From AP-15 sp963733945 (lineage in GTDB: Bacteria > Pseudomonadota > Alphaproteobacteria > ATCC43930 > CGMCC-115725): a stretch of 64,000 nt of DNA. The stretch lies in the NCBI GenBank assembly GCA_963733945.1, contig CAVTFD010000010.1, positions 62,001-126,000 on the forward strand, in the 5' to 3' direction. Below, piece after piece: positions 25,543 through 33,576 of this stretch; positions within the stretch are counted from its first letter, which is position 1, and each line of letters opens with the position of its first letter. The notes beneath the pieces are model-generated. The model did not search any database and was not told the origin of the DNA. It worked only from the letters and a program-made list of their open reading frames with translations. Both the position numbers and the translations under genes were made by a program.

Positions 25543-27228
25543 GTGTTTGTCTTAGCTCTATCGGCAGCATTGGTGCTGGCGCTCGCCTTTGCCGGATCAG
25601 CCGCGGCGGCCGCCTCGCCGCAAGCAGTCGAGGCTCGGCATGGCATGGTCGTGACCTCGCAGCACATTGCCTCCGAAGTCGGAGCCGGCATCCTCGCGGC
25701 CGGCGGCAACGCGATCGATGCGGCGGTCGCGGTCGGCTACGCACTCGCGGTCGTCGAGCCGTGCTGTGGCAATATCGGCGGCGGCGGGTTCATGATCGTG
25801 CACCTCGCCGGCAGGCGCGACACCTTTATCAATTTCCGCGAGACCGCGCCGGCGGCAGCGACCGCCGGGATGTATCTCGACCCCACCGGCAATCCCATAC
25901 CCGACCTCAGCCGCCATGGCTGGCGCGCGGCCGGCGTGCCGGGGACGGTGATGGGGCTCGACCGCGCGCTCAACGAGTACGGCAGTCTGCCGCGCGCGGC
26001 GGTAATGGCGCCGGCTATTGCGCTCGCGCGCGAAGGCTTTGTGTTGAGCCGCGACGACACCGAATTACTCGACGCCAAGGCCGACCGTTTTGCCCGGGAC
26101 CCCGCGGCGGCCAAGATTTTTCTGCGCCCTGACGGCAGCCGGTTCATCCCCGGCGACCGGCTGGTGCAAACGGATCTCGCAGAAACGCTGGCGGCGATCG
26201 CAAAAGAGGGGCCGGTCGCATTTTACAAGGGCCCCGCCGCAGCTGCCGTCGACAAGGCGAGCCGGGCCAATGGCGGAACCCTAACCGCCCGCGACTTAGC
26301 CGATTACACGACGAGCGAGGGGCCGCCGCTCTCTTGCTCCTACCGCGCCTATGTGGTCGTCTCGGCGGCGCCGCCCAGTTCTGGCGGTGCCACGATCTGC
26401 CAAATCCTACAGATCCTCGAAGGCTACGACATGAAGGCGCTGGGTCTACGCTCGGCGCGTTCAGTAGAACTGATGGTCGAGGCGATGCGCCGCGCCTACA
26501 CCGACCGCAACACCTTTCTCGGCGACCCGGCCTTTGTAACAAACCCGCTCGACCGGTTGCTGTCAAAGGGCTATGCGGCTGGGATCCGTGCCGCAATGGG
26601 GGCGGGCGAGGTGCTACCCTCCGCGCCGCTCGCTGCCCCGCACGAGAAGGCGGAGACGACCCATTATTCGGTCGTCGACGGCGCCGGCAACGCAGTCGCC
26701 GTGACCTATACGATCAACGGCTATTTCGGCGCCGAGGTGATCGCCCCCGGCACCGGCTTTTTCCTGAACAACGAGATGGACGATTTTGCCGCGAAGCCCG
26801 GCACCCCGAACCTGTACGGTCTGGTTCAGGGCGAAGCCAACGCGATCGCGCCCGGCAAACGGCCGCTCTCTTCGATGGCCCCGACCCTGGTCAAGAAAGA
26901 CGGCCGCGTTTTTCTCGTCCTCGGCAGCCCTGGTGGTTCGCGCATCATCACGACGGTGCTCGAAACCATCATGAACATTGTCGATTACGGCTTGGCCCCA
27001 CAAGCAGCGGTCGACGCGCCGCGGTTTCATTATCAAGGGTTGCCGGACAAAGTGTTCTACGAGCCCGCCGGTCTCTCGCCCGACACGATCGCGACGCTCC
27101 GCGGCAAAGGCTATATCCTCGTCGAGCAGAAGCCGTGGGGTGTAGTGGGGCTGATCGAAATCACTGATGGCCGGCTGTGGGGCGCCAACGACCCCCGCCG
27201 TCCCAACGGCGCCGCGATCGGCTATTGA
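25543..27228 (+). CDS. ggt: Gamma-glutamyltransferase
   Basis: This periplasmic N-terminal nucleophile hydrolase cleaves the gamma-glutamyl bond of glutathione and related peptides. The GTG at 25543 gives 561 residues with a clean signal peptide (FVLALSAALVLALAFAGSAAAA). The body has MVVTSQHIASEVGAGILAAGGNAIDAAVA, GGGGFMIVH and the self-processing Thr of ETTHYSVVDGAGNAV, then LSSMAPTLV and GSPGGSRIITTV near the end. The frame is open back to 25345, but that part translates a dispersed DNA repeat, so the later start is chosen. Confidence 0.93.
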   Translation: MFVLALSAALVLALAFAGSAAAAASPQAVEARHGMVVTSQHIASEVGAGILAAGGNAIDAAVAVGYALAVVEPCCGNIGGGGFMIVHLAGRRDTFINFRETAPAAATAGMYLDPTGNPIPDLSRHGWRAAGVPGTVMGLDRALNEYGSLPRAAVMAPAIALAREGFVLSRDDTELLDAKADRFARDPAAAKIFLRPDGSRFIPGDRLVQTDLAETLAAIAKEGPVAFYKGPAAAAVDKASRANGGTLTARDLADYTTSEGPPLSCSYRAYVVVSAAPPSSGGATICQILQILEGYDMKALGLRSARSVELMVEAMRRAYTDRNTFLGDPAFVTNPLDRLLSKGYAAGIRAAMGAGEVLPSAPLAAPHEKAETTHYSVVDGAGNAVAVTYTINGYFGAEVIAPGTGFFLNNEMDDFAAKPGTPNLYGLVQGEANAIAPGKRPLSSMAPTLVKKDGRVFLVLGSPGGSRIITTVLETIMNIVDYGLAPQAAVDAPRFHYQGLPDKVFYEPAGLSPDTIATLRGKGYILVEQKPWGVVGLIEITDGRLWGANDPRRPNGAAIGY

Positions 27229-27326
27229 TATCCGATGGCGCTGAGGGTGTGACTGAAATGATTTCGGGTACATATTGCGGTATTTCCGATACCCTGAGCA
27301 GCCGTCAACACGAGGAGGAAATCGTC

Positions 27327-27701
27327 ATGAAGGTCGTCACGCTTAAAAGCATACCGAACGTCCCGGTGGAAGGCGCCGAGCGGATCGAAGGGTGGACGGG
27401 GCCGGTTTCCCGGTCGCGGCAGACCATCATCGAGCCCGGGGACTCCGCGAACTACAACTGTAGCGTGGTGAACTTCAGCCAAGGTTGCACTACGGGATGG
27501 CATACCCACAACTGCGACCAGATCCTGGTCGTGACCTCCGGCTCCGGCATGGTCGCGACGGAGCATGACCAGCGCGAAATCAATGTCGGTGATGTCGTGC
27601 ACATAAAGGCCGGCGAACGACATTGGCATGGCGCCAAGGCCGATACGACGATGGGGCATATCACGATCACGGCCGTCGGCGGCCAAGCCACCTGGGGATA
27701 G
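27327..27701 (+). CDS. Small cupin-domain protein
   Basis: The 124-residue protein begins at an ATG preceded by a strong AGGAGGA ribosome site. It is a single cupin: GCTTGWHTHNCDQILVVTSGSG carries the first His-X-His motif and the second motif is DVVHIKAGERHWHGA. It has no signal peptide. Such small cupins can be metal-dependent isomerases, dioxygenases or ligand sensors; nothing here distinguishes these. It stands apart from its neighbours, 98 bases after ggt. Confidence 0.75.
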   Translation: MKVVTLKSIPNVPVEGAERIEGWTGPVSRSRQTIIEPGDSANYNCSVVNFSQGCTTGWHTHNCDQILVVTSGSGMVATEHDQREINVGDVVHIKAGERHWHGAKADTTMGHITITAVGGQATWG

Positions 27702-28017
27702 TCCTACGCTGCCGAGATTGTGCCTGCATGCTCCGGGAGCGCATCCTCTGACTTGCGCTCGCCGTTGTTGCCTCTAACGAATATTGGAGAGCTGGGGAGC
27801 CACGTCTGGCTTTAATGCCGTGGTGGCCCCCCCCCCGGCGCCGGACGGCCAGCAACAGGCGGCCGTGGTAATTTGGGAAAGTCCCGGCGCCGACATCAAA
27901 ATGCGCTTCACGGCCCCATTCTCAGTTGGCTTGCTGGACAGCCGTCAGGACTCAGAGGAGCGAATGCGCGCTGACCATCGGCTACGGGCGGTTCGGATTT
28001 AAGCCCCGGTTCAGCGC
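27702..28017. other. Intergenic region before patatin gene
   Basis: This 316-base gap contains a run of nine C residues (27828-27836) and a 72-codon frame at 27784-28002 that crosses that run, has no family resemblance and no good ribosome site. I see no RNA gene. The end (GCGCGCTGACCATCG) may hold patatin promoter elements, but none is convincing. Confidence 0.3.
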
Positions 28018-29454
28018 ATGCGCAGATGGCGGCCGCTTGGGTTCCTCGCGACATTGCTGCTTGGCGGCTGCGGCTCGCTTGACGTGCCAATGAATGAGCC
28101 GCTGCACTCGGCCGCCGGCAATAACGAATATCGTCTGGTCGACGTGAACCGCAGCGGCGGCGCCGAAAGCACGCTGGTACTGGTCGCCCTCTCCGGCGGC
28201 GGCAAGCGCTCTGCCGCTTTCGGTTTCGGCGTGTTGCGCGGGATGCGGGATATCCACGTGCAACCTGAAGGCAAGGATAGCACCTTGCTCGACGAGGTAG
28301 ACCTGCTGGCTGGCGTCTCCGGCGGATCCTTCCCGGCGGCTCACTTCGGACTCTATGGCGTGAAGTCGTTCGAAACCTTCCCCGACGAGTTCCTTTATCC
28401 TGACATTGAAGCCTATATTTGGGGCACGTTCCTGCTGCCGTGGAACTGGGACTGGATATTCAACCCGCTGGTCGGCACCAACGACCGGATGACCCAAATC
28501 TACGACCGGTTGATGTTCCACGGCGCGACCTTTGCGGATTTCTTTCGACACGGCCGCCCCCAGGTCAGCATCAACGCCACCGATATCAGTTTTGGCAGCC
28601 CGTTCGGCTTTCTGCCACAGACCTTCGATGTGATCTGCTCCGATCTTGCGACTTTCCCGATCGCGCGCGCGGTCGCCGCTTCCAACGGATTTCCGGTGCT
28701 GTTCGGCCCGGTGACTCTGCGCAATTACCGCGGGCCCGATTGTCCGCTTCCCCCCGCGCCGCCGCCGCAAGCGGCGGAAGGCGGCCAACACGATTTGCGC
28801 ACTATGGCCCTGCTCGAAAACCTCGACCGTTATTCCAACGGTCAACAGGTCAAGTGGATTCATTTGATGGACGGTGGAATCTCGGACAATCTCGCACTGC
28901 GCGTGCTGCTCAACAACATGTTGCTGCTGAACACCAGAATGGATCGGTTCGCGACCCAGCTACTGCCGGTTCGCCGCATTCTCGTGATCAGTGTCGACGG
29001 CCAGTCGGCGACAAACCCGAACTGGCCGCGCCAGCGGGTCGTCAGCGGGCTCGGGCAGATCATTTCGGCAGTAACGAGCACGCAAATCGGGGCTTACAAC
29101 ATCGAGACCCTGATCGCCGTCGAGAGCACGGTTGACGATCTCGCCGACAAGCTGCGTGCGCTGCGCTGCCGTCAAGGGCCTGTTGTCGACGGCTACGCCT
29201 GTGGCGATGTGGCCGCAAAGGTGCTGCGCGTCAGCCTGTCCGACTACCCCGATCCCGAGACACGGGCGCGGCTCGTGGCAATCCGCACCGGGCTTACCCT
29301 ACCGCGCGAGCAGGTCGATGCGCTGGTGGCCGCCGGGCAAACAATGATCGGCCGTGACGCCGGGACGATTGCCGCGTTCCTGCGTCCCGGAACATCAACC
29401 CGAGCAGCTGGCGTGCCGGCCATAGCGAGCAGCACCGGGGCGCGACACTCATGA
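28018..29454 (+). CDS. Patatin-like phospholipase, lipoprotein
   Basis: This 478-residue protein has a lipoprotein signal with lipobox LLGGC (Cys18) and a patatin catalytic domain: the oxyanion stretch VALSGGGKRSAAFGFG (57-72), nucleophile Ser101 in GVSGGS, and the DGG of HLMDGGISDN near residue 286 supplying the catalytic Asp. Family members hydrolyse phospholipids or other acyl esters; this one should act at the envelope. The Ser-Asp dyad is intact. It is followed by an IS wreck about 145 bases downstream. Confidence 0.88.
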   Translation: MRRWRPLGFLATLLLGGCGSLDVPMNEPLHSAAGNNEYRLVDVNRSGGAESTLVLVALSGGGKRSAAFGFGVLRGMRDIHVQPEGKDSTLLDEVDLLAGVSGGSFPAAHFGLYGVKSFETFPDEFLYPDIEAYIWGTFLLPWNWDWIFNPLVGTNDRMTQIYDRLMFHGATFADFFRHGRPQVSINATDISFGSPFGFLPQTFDVICSDLATFPIARAVAASNGFPVLFGPVTLRNYRGPDCPLPPAPPPQAAEGGQHDLRTMALLENLDRYSNGQQVKWIHLMDGGISDNLALRVLLNNMLLLNTRMDRFATQLLPVRRILVISVDGQSATNPNWPRQRVVSGLGQIISAVTSTQIGAYNIETLIAVESTVDDLADKLRALRCRQGPVVDGYACGDVAAKVLRVSLSDYPDPETRARLVAIRTGLTLPREQVDALVAAGQTMIGRDAGTIAAFLRPGTSTRAAGVPAIASSTGARHS

Positions 29455-29458
29455 CCTA

Positions 29459-29599
29459 GTGGGGCCGCCTGCAGGCTGGGCCATCGCAGGCGAACCCGGA
29501 TGGGTTTTTTATGAGCTGATATGCGAGGAGCAACGATCCACCACTGCGCGGTATGAGCGCACATTCAATCGGCTGGTCGAACCGACCATCGGCAAGCTG
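29459..29599 (+). other. Unrecognised short frame cut by the IS5-type element
   Basis: A frame beginning at GTG 29459 encodes about 47 residues (AGWAIAGEPGWVFYEL and on) before entering the left inverted repeat of the IS element at 29600, and stops shortly inside it. It could be the head of a gene disrupted by the insertion, but no continuation was found after 31603 and no family is recognised. Confidence 0.25.
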
Positions 29600-29615
29600 G
29601 AGACCTCCAAAAACC
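29600..29615 (+). repeat. Left terminal inverted repeat of IS5-type element
   Basis: GAGACCTCCAAAAACC; matches the right end in inverted orientation with one mismatch. The GAGACCTC start is typical of several IS5 subgroups. Confidence 0.75.
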
Positions 29616-29671
29616 TGGTGGTTTTATCCGGTTTGTGATTCGATGCGCGAGGTCTGCGCTGGGGGGCGGAG

Positions 29672-30025
29672 ATGCGCGGTCAGGCGGGGTTTTTCGACGT
29701 TGAAAGCGTGACAGACCGCGATGCGCGCTGGACGGTCAAATACACCAAAGCTAAGCCGAGCGCCGATGGCGCACCGCGCATTGATCTCGCGATCCCGGCC
29801 TTCGGTTACAAAAATCACGTCGGCATCGACCGCCGGCATCGCCTGATCCGCCGCTGGACGGTCACCGATGCGGCCCGCCACGACGGGGCGTTGCTGCCCG
29901 AGCTGATCGACCCCAACAACACCGCCGGCGAGGTGTGGGCCGACACCGCCTACCGCTCCCAGGCCAACGAAAAATTCCTCGCCGGCCGTGTTCTGCGCTC
30001 GCAGATCCACCGCAAGAAGCCCAAT
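29672..30025 (+). pseudogene. IS5-family transposase, 5' part with internal deletion
   Basis: The first 11 residues (MRGQAGFFDVE) are the normal N-terminus of this transposase type, but the next residues are already VTDRDARWTVKYTKAKP, normally found some 150-190 residues later. The whole N-terminal helical part and the first catalytic Asp region are therefore deleted in frame. The rest (FGYKNHVGIDRRHRLIRRW, VWADTAYRS) is the middle of the DDE domain. The sequence breaks after HRKKPN, where a second element is inserted; the missing tail reappears at 31268. Confidence 0.85.
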
Positions 30026-30039
30026 AGCCTGCCCCGGCG

Positions 30040-31257
30040 CAGGTGTTTCGTCTCAGAAGATTGGCGCGACGGCGTACGATTGTGGCAAGCTATCGAGCGG
30101 CTGCGGCGGCAATTGCGGCCAGACCAGGCGCAGCTCGTCCCGATAGTCCATAGGAGGGACCCGCGCGCCGGCGCCGCGACCGCCGCGAGTCTGGCGGCGC
30201 GGCGCGTGGGAGGTGCCTGTGGACCCACCGGGGCGAGCGTCCCGACGATGCACCCCCGCCGCCGCCGACCGATCGGGGGGAGGACCCGGTGATGGATCTC
30301 AAACTCCACGCCAATGCCACCACCACGCCGCGCACCCGCGCCTATATCCAGAAAAGCCAGGCGCGCAACGCCGCACTGGCCCGCGAACTCGGCATCCACA
30401 GCCGCACCGTGGCGCGTTGGAAGGCGCGCCGGGAGACCGTCGATCGATCCACCCGCCCGCATCGGCTGGCCACGACGATGACCCAATGGGAAGAAGGCTT
30501 GATCGTCGAATTGCGCCGCAGCTTGGCGCTGCCGCTTGACGACATCGTCGAGGCGATGCGGCGCTGCATCAACCCCGCGCTGTCGCGAGCGCCATCCACC
30601 GTTGCCTGCAGCGCCACGGCATCTCCGCCCGCCGCCGCCAGCAACAAGCCCCGACCGCCGCGTTCCACACCGAGGCCCCGGCCGGCTTCATCCACATCGA
30701 CGTCAAATATCTGCCGCCGCTCAACCGCCGCCGCAGTTACGCCGGAGCCTGCCCCGGCGGAAAGCCGGGGTCGCGATCGACCGCGCCACCCGCTTTGTCT
30801 ACCTCGAGATCCTGCCCGATCGCCGGGCCCAAACCGCAGCGGGTTTCCTCAACCGCTTCCTCGGCCGCTTCCCGCTCTCCGTCCACACCGTGCTGACCGA
30901 TAACGGCTCCGAATTCACCGACCGCTTCGCCGTCGACAAGAAAGACAAGCCTCACGACAAACCCTCGGGCCACCATCCCTTCGATCGGGTGTGCACCGAG
31001 CGCGTCATTATCCACCGCCTCGCCCGCCCGTTTCGGCCGCAGACCAACGGCATGGTCGAGCGGTTCAACCGCCGCCTCGGTGACCACCTCGACCGCATGC
31101 CGCAGAACCGCGCCGCCCACCACCGCCGTTTTCTCGACCATGCCGAACGCGATGCCTACCTCAACACCTTTGTCGCCGATTACAATCGCACCCGCCTGCG
31201 ATGCCTCGGCTATCAAGCACCCGCCGAACTCCTCGCTAACCTCGCGGCACACAACAC
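30040..31257 (+). mobile_element. IS481-like element inserted in the IS5 transposase
   Basis: The limits are set by the IS5 coding sequence, which reads ...KKPN up to 30025 and resumes GKPMPRRT at 31268. They are also set by halves of a REP-like hairpin directly at both joints (30026-30039 and 31258-31268). The element begins CAGGTGTTTCG and ends ACACAACAC, so the tips share an imperfect GTGTT, in line with the TGT ends of IS481 elements. Limits may be off by a few bases. Confidence 0.6.
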
Positions 31258-31267
31258 GAAGGCCGGG
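30292..31267 (+). pseudogene. IS481-family transposase, two frame breaks
   Basis: The start (ATG 30292, ribosome site GGGAGG) gives a helix-turn-helix part, LARELGIHSRTVARWKARRE, then the frame shifts near 30586 (one base lost). A middle part with AIHRCLQRHG and GFIHIDVKYLPPL (first catalytic Asp) shifts again at a 23-base hairpin insertion at 30746-30768. The last part has VAIDRATRFVYLEIL, VLTDNGSEF (second Asp) and FRPQTNGMVERFN (catalytic Glu). All three DDE residues survive in different frames. The last frame runs on without a stop into the IS5 tail. Confidence 0.85.
30746..30770. repeat. REP-like hairpin unit inside IS481 transposase
   Basis: CCCCGGC and GCCGGGG form a perfect 7-base stem around GGAAA (30752-30770), preceded by AGCCTG. 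The first 14 bases (AGCCTGCCCCGGCG) recur exactly at 30026-30039, the left joint of the IS481-like element. Removing about 23 bases restores the transposase reading frame (SYAGVAIDR), so this is an insertion. Confidence 0.6.
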
Positions 31268-31483
31268 GGCAAACCAATGCCGCGCCGCACCGCCCGCGCC
31301 AATGCCCGCAAATCGGCAGTGCGTTCGGCGGTCGAACACGTCTTCGCCCGCCAGAAAGGGGCGATGGGCCTGTTCATCCGCACCATCGGCCTCGCCCGAG
31401 CGAGCACCAAGATCGGCCTTGCCAACCTCGTCTACAACATGCAGCGGATGGTCTGGCTGGCGGCCCAGACCGCACCAACCTGA
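31268..31483 (+). pseudogene. IS5-family transposase, 3' part
   Basis: The 71 codons (GKPMPRRTARANARKS, then VRSAVEHVFARQKGAMGLF and ANLVYNMQRMVWL) are the C-terminal end of the IS5-type DDE domain, including the Glu of SAVEHVFA. They continue directly from HRKKPN at 30025 in the ancestral gene. They are now in frame with the end of the IS481 transposase by chance. Confidence 0.85.
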
Positions 31484-31587
31484 CCCGAAAACCCGCTAAC
31501 ACAGCCGGCCGCGCCCCGGCACACCGATCGCCCTAACCAAACCGGTCACGGCACAGCCAATGCCCGGCTCTTTCCGTAAAAACGCGC

Positions 31588-31603
31588 GGTTATTGGAGGT
31601 CTC
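31588..31603 (-). repeat. Right terminal inverted repeat of IS5-type element
   Basis: Complement of the left end at 29600-29615 with one mismatch; defines the outer limit of the element. Confidence 0.75.
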
Positions 31604-31719
31604 TAGCTGGTAGCCGCGGTCGCGTGCAGAACAGCTTTGCTCGCTCGGCATAGCGTAATCCGCGTTTGCGGTCGCATGCTGCGGGGCGATAAGCGCGAAG
31701 ACGGGAGGAGGGTTCGGCT

Positions 31720-33435
31720 ATGCACGACATCGTCATCCGCGGCGGCACTATCGTCGACGGCACTGGTGCTGCGGCGTTCGCCGGCGATGTTGCAATCGAC
31801 GGCGAGCGGATCGCCGCGGTCGGCGGCAAAGCCGGGCCGGCTCGGCGGGTCATCGACGCCGATGGGATGCTGGTGACGCCGGGCTGGGTCGATGTCCACA
31901 CCCATTACGACGGCCAGGCGACCTGGGATCCGATCCTGGCGCCGTCCTCCTGGCACGGAGTGACAACGATCCTGTTCGGCAATTGCGGCGTCGGTTTCGC
32001 GCCGGTGCGGCCCCACCATCGCGCTGCATTGATCGATCTGATGGAAGGGGTCGAGGACATACCGGGCCCGGTTTTGGCCGAGGGTCTCAAATGGGATTGG
32101 GAAAGCTTTCCCGATTTTCTCGACGCCCTCGACCGCATGCCGCGGACGATCGATGTCGCGGCGCAGATCCCGCACCATCCGCTGCGCGTCTACACGATGG
32201 GCGACCGTGCCATCCGGCGCGAGCGGGCGACCGACGATGACATCGCGCTGATGCGCCAATTGACGCAACAGGCGGTGCGGGCCGGCGCCTTTGGCTTTAC
32301 GACATCGCGCACCAACGCGCACAAGACGACGCAGGGCGAAATGGTGCCCGGCCGGTTTGCCGAGATCGAGGAATTGACCGGGATCGGCGGCGGGCTGGGT
32401 GAACTCGGCGCCGGCACCTTCGGGATGAACAGCGATTTCGAGGACGAAGCGGCCGAGTTCCAATGGATCACCCGGCTGGGCCTCGAGACCCGCCGCCCAG
32501 TCTGGTTCTTGCTGACCGACCGGCCGACCGATCCGCAGCGCTGGCGGCGGATCATGGCCGGGGTCCGCCAGGCCCGCGCTGCCGGTGCTTCGGTCACGGC
32601 GCAGATCGCCGGCCGCCCGGTCGGCGTCATCCTCGGCATTGCGACTTCGCTGAACCCGTTCTCGATCCGCGAACGCTACAAGCCCCTCGAAAGCCTGCCG
32701 CTGGCCGATCGCATGGCGCGGCTGCGCGATCCGGCATTGCGTCAAGCGATTATCGAAGACCGGCCGTCGGCGGCGCTGATGAGCCAACTCGGCCCGTTGA
32801 TCCAGCTGGTCGCGACGCGCTGGGACCGCATGTATGTCATAGGCAACCCGCCGGATTACGAACCGCGGGCCGAGACCAGCGTGGCGGCAATCGCGGCGCG
32901 TACCAATCATTCGCCGGATGAAGTCGCTTACGACTATCTGACTGAGAGTTCCGGCAATTTGCTGTTCTTTCCAGTGACGGGCTATGCGCAGGACGACCAC
33001 GAGCCGATCCGCGAAATGCTGACCGACCCCGCGACTTTGCTTGGGCTCGGCGACGGCGGCGCGCATGTGGCCCAGATCGTCGACGCCAGCATGCCGAGCT
33101 ACATGCTGACGCATTGGGCGCGCGACCGCAGGCGCGGCCCCGGTCTGCCGCTCGAATTCATCGTCAAACGCTTGACCAGCGAGACCGCTGATTTTTTCGG
33201 GTTTGTCGATCGCGGTCGGTTGCAGCCGGGCAAGCGGGCCGACGTCAACGTGATCGACCACCAGCGGCTGCAATTGCATCCGCCGGAAATCGCGCACGAC
33301 CTGCCGGCGGGCGGCAAAAGGCTGGTCCAGCGTGCCGACGGCTATGCTGCGACCTTGGTCGCCGGCACCGCGGTGTTCGAGCGGGGCGAGCACACCGGCG
33401 CGATGCCCGGACGCCTCGTCCGTCGCGGTCAGTAG
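31720..33435 (+). CDS. Amidohydrolase family protein (N-acyl-D-amino-acid deacylase-like), long form
   Basis: This 571-residue protein begins HDIVIRGGTIVDGTG, has the metal motif VDVHTHYDGQATWDP near 57-71, then VTTILFGNCGVGFAP, and GLGDGGAHVAQIVDASMPSYM near 455 with the catalytic Asp. The C-terminus rebuilds the beta sandwich (GKRADVNVIDHQRL). It belongs to the long D-aminoacylase-like branch of amidohydrolase_3, related to but clearly distinct from the 7.8 kb gene and to the remnant at 37.2-37.8 kb. The MFS transporter downstream could import its substrate. The substrate is unknown. Confidence 0.85.
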   Translation: MHDIVIRGGTIVDGTGAAAFAGDVAIDGERIAAVGGKAGPARRVIDADGMLVTPGWVDVHTHYDGQATWDPILAPSSWHGVTTILFGNCGVGFAPVRPHHRAALIDLMEGVEDIPGPVLAEGLKWDWESFPDFLDALDRMPRTIDVAAQIPHHPLRVYTMGDRAIRRERATDDDIALMRQLTQQAVRAGAFGFTTSRTNAHKTTQGEMVPGRFAEIEELTGIGGGLGELGAGTFGMNSDFEDEAAEFQWITRLGLETRRPVWFLLTDRPTDPQRWRRIMAGVRQARAAGASVTAQIAGRPVGVILGIATSLNPFSIRERYKPLESLPLADRMARLRDPALRQAIIEDRPSAALMSQLGPLIQLVATRWDRMYVIGNPPDYEPRAETSVAAIAARTNHSPDEVAYDYLTESSGNLLFFPVTGYAQDDHEPIREMLTDPATLLGLGDGGAHVAQIVDASMPSYMLTHWARDRRRGPGLPLEFIVKRLTSETADFFGFVDRGRLQPGKRADVNVIDHQRLQLHPPEIAHDLPAGGKRLVQRADGYAATLVAGTAVFERGEHTGAMPGRLVRRGQ

Positions 33436-33497
33436 ACCATTCTAGGAAGGGCTTGCGGCCCCCCCGCAGGTCGACCCGTGCTATCGGGCGCGGATTG

Positions 33498-33525
33498 GCC
33501 GGCCCCGGGTACGCAGGGGGCCGGC
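33498..33525. terminator. GC-rich hairpin after the amidohydrolase gene
   Basis: GCCGGCCCC (33498-33506) pairs perfectly with GGGGCCGGC (33517-33525) around a ten-base loop, 62 bases after the stop codon. There is no following T run, so it is at best a weak or Rho-assisted terminator, or another REP-like unit. Confidence 0.35.
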
Positions 33526-33576
33526 ATCCGCTGAGGCCGCGGATCTCGCAAGCCTACCCCAGGATCGATCCACCCC

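Larger units (their letters stand above)
29600..31603 (+). mobile_element. IS5-family element, internally deleted and interrupted by an IS481-like element
   Basis: Terminal inverted repeats are visible: GAGACCTCCAAAAACC at 29600-29615 and its near-perfect complement GGTTATTGGAGGTCTC at 31588-31603 (15 of 16 match). Between them lie two pieces of one IS5-type transposase (29672-30025 and 31268-31483) separated by about 1.24 kb of foreign DNA holding a degenerate IS481-type transposase. No clear target duplication was found at the outer ends. Confidence 0.82.

Noticed and set aside
27784..28002. 72-codon frame before the patatin gene, across a nine-C run
   Set aside because: No ribosome site, no family resemblance; phase variation through the C run was considered but nothing downstream depends on it.
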